A stretch of 37,037 nucleotides of DNA from a virus (IMGVR_UViG_3300020405_000008:1-37037), one strand, 5' to 3'. Numbered from the stretch's first letter, positions 24,773 to 30,869 are shown. The notes: a model not told the origin generated them from the sequence alone. Made by a program: numbers and translations.

Positions 24773-25399
24773 TCATTTGTTATGATCTCGGGCCGGATCA
24801 GATCCTTTTATGATCTCGTTGTGATCTCGGGCCGGATCTGCCTTTTTATTTTGTGGCCCGTTATGATCCGGGATCTTGCTTGTACCTGGTAAAGCTCTAT
24901 TCTTTTTAGGGAGTCCGCCTGGTTGTTTAGATCCTTGATCTTTGGCCCTTGTACCTGGTAAAGCTCGATCCGGGATCGTACCGGGATCTATACCTGGTAG
25001 CTCGACGCTTCCGGGAAGATCTATAACTCTGGCCCGTGCATCTTTTAGAACGGATCCTAAGTTCAGATCTACATTTAAAGACAGATCCTTTTCCGCCCAT
25101 TGTCCTTGCTCTCCACGATTAGATAAAAAGAATTTGACGGCGTGTATATTGGGATCTTCTTTAGTCGCAGATCTAAACAAGCTATTTGCTACCGCACTTA
25201 TGGCCTTCGATCTTCCCGCTTCCATTCTACTAGCAAAACTAGCAGATCTTAATTTGTTCCTATGTAGCGTATGCCATGAAACGCCCAAGTTATCAGCTAT
25301 TTGCTTTTCGCTTAATCCCAAACCGGCTAGGCGTTCTACTTCATCAAGATCTATATTTAATCTTTTACGGCCACCTTTATTGATCTTTTGATCTTTCAT
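24773..25399 (-). CDS. terS: Terminase small subunit
   Basis: The protein has 208 residues. Residues about 15-55 form a helix-turn-helix (DEVERLAGLGLSEKQIADNL, then WHTLHRNK) typical of small terminases that recognise pac DNA. A helical oligomerisation region follows (AISAVANSLFRSATKEDPNI). The C-terminal 75 residues are disordered and repetitive: RALPGT occurs twice and DPARDHN twice. The gene opens the late operon and is divergent from the early promoter. It has a richer GC content and many more GATC sites than its neighbours. Assignment rests on the HTH, length and position before terL. Confidence 0.85.
   Translation of the reverse strand: MKDQKINKGGRKRLNIDLDEVERLAGLGLSEKQIADNLGVSWHTLHRNKLRSASFASRMEAGRSKAISAVANSLFRSATKEDPNIHAVKFFLSNRGEQGQWAEKDLSLNVDLNLGSVLKDARARVIDLPGSVELPGIDPGTIPDRALPGTRAKDQGSKQPGGLPKKNRALPGTSKIPDHNGPQNKKADPARDHNEIIKGSDPARDHNK
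24783..24966. repeat. Direct repeats in the 3' part of terS (candidate pac region)
   Basis: TGATCTCGGGCCGGATC occurs at 24783-24799 and again at 24822-24838. CTTGTACCTGGTAAAGCTC occurs at 24879-24897 and again at 24948-24966, with a partial third copy near 24992. Offsets of 39 and 69 bases are multiples of three, so the repeats also repeat the protein tail. In P22 the pac site lies inside the small terminase gene, so these repeats are candidates for it. Confidence 0.6.
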
Positions 25400-25430
25400 A
25401 GGCCTATTTTAATCTATTATTCTTTTTTCT

Positions 25431-25457
25431 ATGTCTTCGTATGTCTTGCTATGTCTT
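25431..25457 (+). repeat. Three ATGTCTT repeats, 10-bp period
   Basis: ATGTCTT occurs at 25431-25437, 25441-25447 and 25451-25457, so the copies lie exactly one DNA helical turn apart on the same face. They overlap the -35 box of the early promoter and lie between the divergent terS and early operons. This arrangement suits cooperative binding of a regulator. Confidence 0.75.
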
Positions 25458-25474
25458 TTTATATTCTTTAAAAT
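25446..25474 (+). promoter_or_regulatory. Probable early promoter, sigma70 type
   Basis: TTGCTA (25446-25451) and TAAAAT (25469-25474) are separated by 17 bases. Transcription would start near 25481, with GGAGA at 25488-25492 and the first ATG at 25500. The promoter faces the plus-strand operon and overlaps the ATGTCTT repeats, so it is probably regulated. Confidence 0.6.
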
Positions 25475-25499
25475 GGGTTTTTTTAACGGAGAATTAGAA

Positions 25500-25706
25500 A
25501 TGCAACAAACAAAAATGAAACAGATCAAAGAAGAAATTCAAGATCTATTAAGTAAAGCTCATATCCTAGAAACTGTTTATAAGATCCACGAAAAAAAGAA
25601 CGATCTTGACAAGTGCATCAAGTACCGGGAAGGCCTTGAAAATGTCCTTGAAAAACTTTGGGATCTTAACGAACAATACGAAGATCTAAAGAAGGCCCAA
25701 CAATGA
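25500..25706 (+). CDS. Small coiled-coil early protein (68 aa)
   Basis: The protein has 68 residues starting MQQTKMKQIKEEIQDLLSKA. I choose the ATG at 25500, which has GGAGA seven bases upstream; the longer frame would run through the promoter. The sequence is almost wholly charged helix with heptad Leu/Ile (LENVLEKLWDLNEQYEDLKK), so a dimeric coiled coil is likely. It overlaps the methyltransferase gene by four bases. As first gene of the early operon, it could be a regulator or host-takeover factor. No family is recognised. Confidence 0.7.
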   Translation: MQQTKMKQIKEEIQDLLSKAHILETVYKIHEKKNDLDKCIKYREGLENVLEKLWDLNEQYEDLKKAQQ

Positions 25707-26350
25707 GCAAGATTTTAATTGGTTGCGAAACTTCCGGGATTGTAAGAAATGCCTTTCTTGATCTGGGCCACGACGCTTGGAGTTGTGATCTTCTGCCGAG
25801 TGATGATCTTACAAATAGACATATTCAAGATGACATTAGGAATGTTCTTAAATATGAAAGTTGGGATCTTTTAATGGTGGCCCACCCGCCTTGTACCCGT
25901 CTTTGCAATTCTGGAGTCCGTTGGCTAGACAATCCGCCACCTAATAAGACAGTTGAGCAAATGTACCAAGAGTTAGAAGAAGGAGCGTCTTTATTCTCGG
26001 ATCTTTGGAATTGTGAAGTGCCACACCTGGCTATAGAAAATCCAATTATGCACAAACACGCAAAAGCAAGGATCCGCAATTTTGAGAAACAATCTCAAAC
26101 TATTCAACCTTATGAATTTGCAGAACATATTGACGCTGAAGACAATGTCTCTAAAAGAACTTGTCTTTGGTTAAGGAACTTGCCTTTATTAAGAAAGACG
26201 GGATCTTTAACAAAAGAAACTGCAAGACATGATATTCACAACTGTCCGCCTGGCAAAGATCGTTGGAAAATCAGAAGCAAATTCCATGTAGGAATTGCGA
26301 AAGCTATGGCGGACCAATGGACCGAATTTTTAAACCAAACGGAGAAATAA
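25703..26350 (+). CDS. Short cytosine-C5 DNA methyltransferase-like protein
   Basis: The protein has 215 residues. Motif I is IGCETSGIVR (residues 6-15), the catalytic Pro-Cys motif IV is HPPCTRLC with Cys64, and motif VI is IENP (111-114). These place it with C5 cytosine methyltransferases, but it is much shorter than usual (over 300). I cannot see the QxRxR motif VIII or a full target-recognition domain. No restriction gene is adjacent, so it would be an orphan enzyme, perhaps for protecting phage DNA from host restriction. The surrounding DNA is rich in GATC and GGCC, both known targets of C5 enzymes. The actual target is unknown. Confidence 0.75.
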   Translation: MSKILIGCETSGIVRNAFLDLGHDAWSCDLLPSDDLTNRHIQDDIRNVLKYESWDLLMVAHPPCTRLCNSGVRWLDNPPPNKTVEQMYQELEEGASLFSDLWNCEVPHLAIENPIMHKHAKARIRNFEKQSQTIQPYEFAEHIDAEDNVSKRTCLWLRNLPLLRKTGSLTKETARHDIHNCPPGKDRWKIRSKFHVGIAKAMADQWTEFLNQTEK

Positions 26351-26352
26351 AA

Positions 26353-26754
26353 ATGAAAAATGAAAAAGTAAAAAGCAAGATCCAAATATCTTTGGATCCT
26401 GTGGACTTATCCTTTTATAAGTTATCCGGGATCATAAATAATTATGATCTTGGCTATGATGAATATAGGGAGATCGTAAGCGAGATCTTAAACGAGATCA
26501 TAAGGCCTATGGCGGATCAATTAGCAGAAGAAAAAGCTAGATCTAAAGCTAAGACTTATCTTCTTGATAATCTTGTGCATGAAGCCAATGAAGTTTTAGA
26601 CATAGGTATTGCAAGATCACAAAAGGAAGTTGGCCAAATGCACATGGCCCAAAAATTTTTGATGATCGTTTCATCTGCTGTGAGAAAAACAAATTTTGAA
26701 CTATTACAGGCCAAACAAAACGGGCCGGGAGAAAGTGAAAAAAATGAAGTGTAA
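26353..26754 (+). CDS. Helical early protein (133 aa)
   Basis: The protein has 133 residues from the ATG at 26353, which follows a GGAGA box; the longer frame begins inside the methyltransferase gene without one. The product is helical, starting MKNEKVKSKIQISLDPVDLS, with EEKARSKAKTYLLDNLVHEA and QMHMAQKFLMIVSSAVRKTN. No domain is recognised. It overlaps the next zinc-ribbon gene by eleven bases. Codons are dominated by GATC-containing pairs, as in its neighbours. Confidence 0.65.
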   Translation: MKNEKVKSKIQISLDPVDLSFYKLSGIINNYDLGYDEYREIVSEILNEIIRPMADQLAEEKARSKAKTYLLDNLVHEANEVLDIGIARSQKEVGQMHMAQKFLMIVSSAVRKTNFELLQAKQNGPGESEKNEV

Positions 26755-26923
26755 TACTTGTTATGACGACGGCGTATATATGCACAAGGGCAAGTTTAAA
26801 AAATGTTCTTGTGAAATAGGCCGTTCAATCAATCAATCTTATGTAGAAGATCTAAATGCGGATCTTTTCTTAAATAATCTATGGAGATCTAAAAATGTTA
26901 AATTCAGAAACCAGAACATATAA
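26744..26923 (+). CDS. Small zinc-ribbon protein (59 aa)
   Basis: The protein has 59 residues starting MKCNTCYDDGVYMHKGKF, then KKCSCEIG. Cys3-x-x-Cys6 and Cys20-x-Cys22 form a probable zinc knuckle of the kind found in small phage proteins and DnaJ-like zinc centres. The second half is polar (NADLFLNNLWRSKN). It overlaps the following gene by 29 bases. Partner binding or nucleic-acid binding is likely, but the function is unknown. Confidence 0.6.
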   Translation: MKCNTCYDDGVYMHKGKFKKCSCEIGRSINQSYVEDLNADLFLNNLWRSKNVKFRNQNI

Positions 26924-27587
26924 TTTTATAAAGTGTCCGTCTTGCGACTCTAAAAGCGAGATCTTGAAACTTGAATATAAAACTATCAATCCAGAATTTT
27001 TGCAGGATCAGGAAGCGGAAAGAGATCCTAAGAAGATCCTTAAAAAGACGGCCCGACTTGATACAAGGGCAGTTAGACATTTTGGACCTGCAATTCATGT
27101 CTGTAATTCTTGCGGTCAAGATCTAGGAAGGGATATTGAGAAATACAAATATCAAGGAACTTTCAAAAAAGGATCTTTAGACGATTATTATGCTTTAGGC
27201 CATAACAAGATCATAAGCCATACAGAAAATTTTCTCAGGCGTTGTGATCTTACTTTGTATAACGATTTTTTAGAGCAAGAGTATTGGTACGAAGAAGTTG
27301 AAAATTATTATCCAATGAATGAAGACGGAGAAGAAGACGAAGAAGGAGAGTACCCGGAAATCTTTCAGGCCTTCATAGTTGATTATTGTTTTTATAAAGA
27401 TCTTCAAGAAGCAAATGAAGTGGTCGCAGAAAGTGGACCGCATTATATCTGGGGACGCTGTTCTTTTGGCCAAGCAATTTCTATGGATCGAGTCATACAA
27501 GATATTGCTTATAAATTTGCAGATCCGGAAAAACTTCCGGATCTTTGGACGCTTGAAAAAGAACAACGCCTGGACGATCTAAAATGA
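26895..27587 (+). CDS. Zinc-ribbon protein of unknown function (230 aa)
   Basis: The protein has 230 residues. Cys14-x-x-Cys17 (IKCPSCDSK) and Cys70-x-x-Cys73 (VCNSCGQD) probably hold one zinc ion. The middle is rich in aromatic and acidic residues, with an acidic stretch (NEDGEEDEEGEYPEIF). The C-terminal half is helical (AISMDRVIQDIAYKFADPEK). It is the largest protein of the early operon after none of known fold. It might act on host transcription or translation machinery, but no motif proves this. Confidence 0.65.
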   Translation: MLNSETRTYNFIKCPSCDSKSEILKLEYKTINPEFLQDQEAERDPKKILKKTARLDTRAVRHFGPAIHVCNSCGQDLGRDIEKYKYQGTFKKGSLDDYYALGHNKIISHTENFLRRCDLTLYNDFLEQEYWYEEVENYYPMNEDGEEDEEGEYPEIFQAFIVDYCFYKDLQEANEVVAESGPHYIWGRCSFGQAISMDRVIQDIAYKFADPEKLPDLWTLEKEQRLDDLK

Positions 27588-27787
27588 CAGATCAAAAAAA
27601 TTATTTTCCGGAAATTAATGACTATGTTCAGATCTCCGGTAGAGATCTTTTTGGGATCTATTGCGGATCTTACAAAGGAAAGGCCCGGATTTTTTTAGAT
27701 GAACCAATCATTAAAAAAGGACGGGCCAAGTATATTTATTTAACTAACTATAAAAATATAAGGAGTGCCAACAAATATGAAAACTAA
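27584..27787 (+). CDS. Small beta-rich early protein (67 aa)
   Basis: The protein has 67 residues: MTDQKNYFPEINDYVQISG, RDLFGIYCGSYKGKARIFL, KYIYLTNYKNIRSANKYEN. The strand pattern looks like a small SH3- or KOW-like barrel. It overlaps the previous stop by four bases (ATGA) and the next gene by eleven. No family is recognised. Binding to RNA or to a protein would suit the fold, as an inference only. Confidence 0.6.
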   Translation: MTDQKNYFPEINDYVQISGRDLFGIYCGSYKGKARIFLDEPIIKKGRAKYIYLTNYKNIRSANKYEN

Positions 27788-27980
27788 CGGAAAGCTATTT
27801 TTAAATAGCCATATTAAATATAAAGGTGTTTGGATCAAGTGCCTAACATTACAGGCCAATGAGAAACAGAAATTTTATTGTCCTATGTTAGATCCTTACA
27901 ATGAAATCTATTTTGAACACAAGTACCAAGCCAAAAGACTAATTAATAAACTAATGGAGAAAAACAAATGGAAAAAATAA
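27777..27980 (+). CDS. Small basic early protein (67 aa)
   Basis: The protein has 67 residues from MKTNGKLFLNSHIKYKGVWI. AAGGAG lies eleven bases before this ATG; the GTG four codons earlier overlaps that ribosome site and is less likely. The protein is basic with beta strands (KFYCPMLDPYNEIYFEHKY) and a basic helical end. It overlaps both neighbours by 11 and 13 bases. Function is unknown. Confidence 0.6.
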   Translation: MKTNGKLFLNSHIKYKGVWIKCLTLQANEKQKFYCPMLDPYNEIYFEHKYQAKRLINKLMEKNKWKK

Positions 27981-28264
27981 ACTATGATGAATGGAGCAAT
28001 AAATATCGTGAAGCGTCAGCGGATCCGTTGGCCCGTTTTTTAGTGGATCGGTATATACCAACAACCAAAGCAAATCAGATCTCAAAAGCTATCGGAGATC
28101 TTCACACGGCCTTTTGTCAAATAGATCCGTCCCGCCTTAATTGGATAGCTGAAAATCTACCGGAATTATATGACACGGCCTGTTTATATACGGACATTCA
28201 CGGAGAGCCAAACAAGGATCTAAGAAAAGTTCTATCAGAATATCGTTGGGAGAAGCTCAAATGA
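27968..28264 (+). CDS. Helical early protein (98 aa)
   Basis: The protein has 98 residues beginning MEKINYDEWSNKYREASADP, with AIGDLHTAFCQIDPSRLNWI and NKDLRKVLSEYRWEKLK. It is mostly helical, soluble and slightly acidic. The ATG follows a GGAGAAAAACA ribosome site. It overlaps the following gene by four bases. No domain is recognised. It lies in the GATC-dense part of the operon. Confidence 0.6.
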   Translation: MEKINYDEWSNKYREASADPLARFLVDRYIPTTKANQISKAIGDLHTAFCQIDPSRLNWIAENLPELYDTACLYTDIHGEPNKDLRKVLSEYRWEKLK

Positions 28265-28524
28265 CAGAAGGTTTATTTGTAATGGGTGGCCTGGTTATGT
28301 TTTTTGCATTAGCCGGGTTCATCTTTGACAGTTTTTGGTCAGTCAAAAAAATTACCAAAAAGCAATTAGATCCTTTTGTGCATGATCTCTGGATCAATTA
28401 CCAGAAAGAATATGACAAAGGCACTTGGCCTGGATCGAAAAAAAAGTACCAAACAAAAGAAGAATTTATAAACAATAACTTACCTTTCATCATCAATAAA
28501 GCGACTGAGAAAGGTTTAATTTAA
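28261..28524 (+). CDS. Small single-pass membrane protein (87 aa)
   Basis: The protein has 87 residues from MTEGLFVMGGLVMFFALAGF; this ATG overlaps the previous stop as ATGA. Residues about 4-24 form one membrane helix, followed by a basic stretch (SVKKITKKQ) that should stay in the cytoplasm. The soluble part is helical and charged (HDLWINYQKEYDKGTW). A role in changing the host membrane or in superinfection exclusion is possible but unproven. Confidence 0.6.
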   Translation: MTEGLFVMGGLVMFFALAGFIFDSFWSVKKITKKQLDPFVHDLWINYQKEYDKGTWPGSKKKYQTKEEFINNNLPFIINKATEKGLI

Positions 28525-28537
28525 CGGAGAAAAAAAT

Positions 28538-28696
28538 ATGAATAAATTACCTAAAACAATAGTAGCTAATCAAATATCTATTCAATGGAATGACAATCCT
28601 AAATTAGTGGTCCTTATGCACGATATGCCGGAGTATGTCAGAGAACCATTTGACGCATGGTTAAGCGAGATAGAAGCACAGGAGAATGAAAAATGA
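28538..28696 (+). CDS. Small acidic early protein (52 aa)
   Basis: The frame begins after a GGAGA site at 28526-28530 and ends in an ATGA overlap with the next gene. The 52-residue product starts MNKLPKTIVANQISIQWNDN and has LVVLMHDMPEYVREPFDAWL in the middle, with an acidic end. A beta-alpha arrangement is likely. No family is recognised. The regular spacing and coupling support it as real. Confidence 0.6.
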   Translation: MNKLPKTIVANQISIQWNDNPKLVVLMHDMPEYVREPFDAWLSEIEAQENEK

Positions 28697-29004
28697 GTCC
28701 AGAAGAATATAAAGAAAGATACGAAAAAGAACTGAAAAAAGTTAGAAATATAAAAGACGGATTGATAAATAAAGTTGTTGAAGACTTTACCGACTATGCA
28801 ATACACACACACTATTATTTTTCTAATGGTGTAGATCTTATAGTTTGTAGGGAGCTTTATCCGTTTTCCTTTTTATTTTTAAGAACTAATAAAACTTATA
28901 CTTTTTGCACGGAAGATGAATTACCCAAGTTTATTCATAAGGAGATCTCATTACAGGCATTAAAAGAGTATGAAGCATTTATACAATCTCAGGGAATACT
29001 ATGA
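28693..29004 (+). CDS. Unknown early protein (103 aa), paralogue of the 29404 gene
   Basis: The protein has 103 residues. A helix rich in Lys/Glu (residues 1-30) precedes a domain with VVEDFTDYAIHTHYYFSN, DLIVCRE, FLFLRTNKTYTFCTEDELPK and LQALKEYEAFIQS. The same order of blocks (VEDF, YFF, DIL/DLI, FVLKKDHTW, LxxLxxxDL, EY) appears in the 84-residue protein at 29404-29658. The two may have arisen by duplication. It is coupled by ATGA overlaps on both sides. Function is unknown. Confidence 0.6.
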   Translation: MSPEEYKERYEKELKKVRNIKDGLINKVVEDFTDYAIHTHYYFSNGVDLIVCRELYPFSFLFLRTNKTYTFCTEDELPKFIHKEISLQALKEYEAFIQSQGIL

Positions 29005-29153
29005 CAGATTATTTTAAAAGAATGGCCAATCTAAAAAAGGCCTTACGCAGATCTAAAAATATTGAATTTCAAAATATGTGGATCAAACAAATTAACCGAC
29101 TAAAACATAAAAGGCACTTATACGAAAAGAGATGCCAGGAGAAAAGCCAATGA
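29001..29153 (+). CDS. Small basic early protein (50 aa)
   Basis: The frame starts in an ATGA overlap with the previous stop and ends in another with the next gene. The 50-residue product (MTDYFKRMANLKKALRRSKN, then RLKHKRHLYEKRC) is strongly basic and helical. It might bind RNA or DNA. The exact coupling and complete use of the space support it. Confidence 0.55.
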   Translation: MTDYFKRMANLKKALRRSKNIEFQNMWIKQINRLKHKRHLYEKRCQEKSQ

Positions 29154-29407
29154 AACTATATCAAATTGATTATATAAATTCTTACGGAGAAAAAGAATTT
29201 GTAGCTATTACAAATGATCCTAATGAATGGTTGAAAGATAATAACAAGCAAAGAATAGGCGACGGAGAAGAACCGGAAAAAATTACCGACTTTGAAATAC
29301 ACCTACTTTTTTACACTACTGATAAGAAAAAGAGAAAAACTTATAAGATCTACAACACTAGATCGGAAATAAAACCGCATCTTTATAACAAGGAGAAAAG
29401 CCAATGA
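29150..29407 (+). CDS. Small early protein (85 aa)
   Basis: The protein has 85 residues from MKLYQIDYINSYGEKEFVAI; this ATG overlaps the previous stop and has GGAGAAAAG seven bases upstream. It has a beta strand, an acidic middle (DPNEWLKDNNKQRIGDGEEP) and a second beta region (FEIHLLFYTTDKKKRKTYKI). It may be an alpha/beta fold like other small regulators. It overlaps the next gene by four bases. No family is recognised. Confidence 0.6.
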   Translation: MKLYQIDYINSYGEKEFVAITNDPNEWLKDNNKQRIGDGEEPEKITDFEIHLLFYTTDKKKRKTYKIYNTRSEIKPHLYNKEKSQ

Positions 29408-29658
29408 GATTTACGATAGATCAAATTAAAAATACTATTGTTGAAGATTTTAACGAATTGCAATTAACAGACAGTTATTTTTTTGCAGATAGTGAAACGG
29501 ATATTTTATGGATTGATAAGCATGATCTTTTCTTTGTTTTAAAAAAAGATCATACCTGGAAATCTTACGAACCCGGAGATTTAATAGACGCATTAGACGA
29601 TCTTACAAAAAAAGATCTGCAAGAATATATGAAAGATTTACACGGAGTTAAATTATGA
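29404..29658 (+). CDS. Unknown early protein (84 aa), paralogue of the 28693 gene
   Basis: The protein has 84 residues starting MRFTIDQIKNTIVEDFNELQ. The blocks VEDF, SYFFADSETDILW, FFVLKKDHTWKSYE and TKKDLQEYMKDLHG align in order with the 103-residue protein encoded 400 bases upstream, though identity is low. It lacks the N-terminal Lys/Glu-rich helix of the latter. It is coupled on both sides by ATGA overlaps. A retained duplication suggests a variable partner, as seen with anti-host proteins. Function is unknown. Confidence 0.6.
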   Translation: MRFTIDQIKNTIVEDFNELQLTDSYFFADSETDILWIDKHDLFFVLKKDHTWKSYEPGDLIDALDDLTKKDLQEYMKDLHGVKL

Positions 29659-29831
29659 ATGATGAAGATATGTTGAGATTAATTTTATGGTTAAATGATT
29701 TACCAGAATACAGAAAAAAACAAATTGCTATTTTATTAATGAGTACCTGTTTAAATACTTTAGCTCAAGACGAATTAGCCGGTTTTATGTCTGGCCTGGC
29801 CCGTGAAATAGTAGAAAAAAAACCAGAATAA
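29655..29831 (+). CDS. Small helical early protein (58 aa)
   Basis: The frame starts in an ATGA overlap. The 58-residue product (MNDEDMLRLILWLNDLPEYR, then KKQIAILLMSTCLNTLAQD) is amphipathic helix with many Leu/Ile. It might associate with membranes or oligomerise. The end is GFMSGLAREIVEKKPE. No family is recognised. Confidence 0.55.
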   Translation: MNDEDMLRLILWLNDLPEYRKKQIAILLMSTCLNTLAQDELAGFMSGLAREIVEKKPE

Positions 29832-29863
29832 TAATAAAATTAAAAATCAAAGGAGATATATAT

Positions 29864-30184
29864 ATGAAAGTTAAAGTTCAAGAAACTATTTACCACCATA
29901 AAGAAACTGACAAAGGTTATCACAAAGACAAAACCATAGTTGAAGTTGCAGAAAATGGTAATCTAAAAATGATTGAAACTATAGATGTGCAAGAACAATG
30001 GTTTGATACAGAAGCAGAAAGAGATACTGCCTACCTGGAAAGTTATGATAACTGCGTAAAAGCAAAAACCTATATTTTAGGAAATAAAGACTTTGCTTTT
30101 TTTGAGTTTGTAGAAGATCTGGAAGAAGTAGAAAGAGATATACAAACTCAAAATGAAAATTATGGAAAGGTAATAGATGTCTAA
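29864..30184 (+). CDS. Acidic early protein (106 aa)
   Basis: The protein has 106 residues starting MKVKVQETIYHHKETDKGYH, with an AAAGGAGAT ribosome site about eight bases before the ATG, the strongest of this operon. A beta-rich front half (TIVEVAENGNLKMIETIDVQ) is followed by an acidic helical half (FVEDLEEVERDIQTQNENYG). The strong site after a 32-base gap suggests high expression. It overlaps the next gene by eight bases. Function is unknown. Acidic early proteins sometimes mimic DNA, but the sequence does not prove this. Confidence 0.65.
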   Translation: MKVKVQETIYHHKETDKGYHKDKTIVEVAENGNLKMIETIDVQEQWFDTEAERDTAYLESYDNCVKAKTYILGNKDFAFFEFVEDLEEVERDIQTQNENYGKVIDV

Positions 30185-30296
30185 TTATATTAATCAGCTT
30201 ATGCTTGATAGACTCGTCGAAGAAGGATTAGAGAAGGGACTAACCCAAAAACAAGCAGAAGACTACGCAAACAGAATATTTTTTAGTAAAGATTAG
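30177..30296 (+). CDS. Last small protein of the early operon (39 aa)
   Basis: The frame overlaps the previous stop by eight bases and ends just before the terminator region. The product starts MSNYINQLMLDRLVEEGLEK and has GLTQKQAEDYANRIFFSKD. It is a helical pair, perhaps with a small HTH-like arrangement, but too short to assign. Confidence 0.5.
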   Translation: MSNYINQLMLDRLVEEGLEKGLTQKQAEDYANRIFFSKD

Positions 30297-30341
30297 ATTA
30301 GCTCGATAATTCTCCCCTTCCCAAAAAAGCAAGAGCTAATC
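30296..30341. repeat. Long inverted repeat between convergent operons
   Basis: GATTAGCTC at 30296-30304 is the exact reverse complement of GAGCTAATC at 30333-30341, with 28 bases between. It lies just upstream of the terminator hairpin. It may form a 3'-end structure of the early mRNA that protects it from exonucleases. Confidence 0.6.
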
Positions 30342-30344
30342 GGG

Positions 30345-30370
30345 AAAAGGCCTATTAATTTAGGCCTTTT
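30345..30370. terminator. Bidirectional intrinsic terminator
   Basis: AAAAGGCCTA at 30345-30354 pairs perfectly with TAGGCCTTTT at 30361-30370 around the six-base loop TTAATT. The stem ends in an A-run on one side and a T-run on the other, so it works in both directions. It ends the early plus-strand operon and the opposing replication operon. The stop codon of the winged-helix gene lies within it. Confidence 0.88.
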
Positions 30371-30824
30371 CTTTATCAGCTTCTAGCTTCTTGTCTAAAG
30401 CGTAGCCAATGCCAACCAAGAGAATATGTTTTTTAAATCTTTTCTGAGCTTCTAGTTTCTTTTTAGCTCTCGGTGTAGATCCTTCTACAGCTATAACAAT
30501 CAATCCTGCCTTAGATAAGTTATTAACCGCCATAGCTACTGTTTTTCTATTCATACCTGTAGCTTTACCAAGATAAATATAACTATCCCAACATGAAAAA
30601 GAAACTCCTTTTACCCTTTCGCAAATAATCCACAAAATAATCTTTTCCCTAGATCCTAGATCTCTGCGATCTAGTTTAGATCTAAACCAGGTCCAGATTA
30701 CCGCCTTTAGTTTAGTATAGTTTGTAAATTTTAATGCCGTTGCTAAGTTTATATAAGGACTGTCTATGCTTGTATATTCTGTACTAATCCACCAATAATT
30801 TTTAAATTTTTCCTTCCTTTTCAT
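30360..30824 (-). CDS. Winged-helix DNA-binding protein (replication or control)
   Basis: The protein has 154 residues. Residues about 85-115 hold a winged-helix motif: SYIYLGKATGMNRKTVAMAV, then NNLSKAGLIVIAVEG. The N-terminal part is basic and aromatic (FKNYWWISTEYTS). The C-terminus is basic (TPRAKKKLEAQKRFKKHI). It is the last gene of the replication operon and is separated from the helicase gene by 153 bases with several dyads, which may be its binding sites. It could be a replication initiator, an O-like protein, or a repressor. The sequence does not decide between these. Confidence 0.65.
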   Translation of the reverse strand: MKRKEKFKNYWWISTEYTSIDSPYINLATALKFTNYTKLKAVIWTWFRSKLDRRDLGSREKIILWIICERVKGVSFSCWDSYIYLGKATGMNRKTVAMAVNNLSKAGLIVIAVEGSTPRAKKKLEAQKRFKKHILLVGIGYALDKKLEADKEKA

Positions 30825-30869
30825 TTCTTAGATCAGATTTGTTTTACCCGTCTTCATTTTGTTTTATAT

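Noticed and set aside
24783-24966. CRISPR-like or mobile-element repeats
   Set aside because: Only two copies of each repeat, in frame within terS, with no spacers of constant length and no transposase.
25404-25413. Minus-strand promoter for terS with TAAAAT at this place
   Set aside because: No -35 match at usual spacing. It could depend on an activator at the ATGTCTT repeats, but that cannot be supported here.
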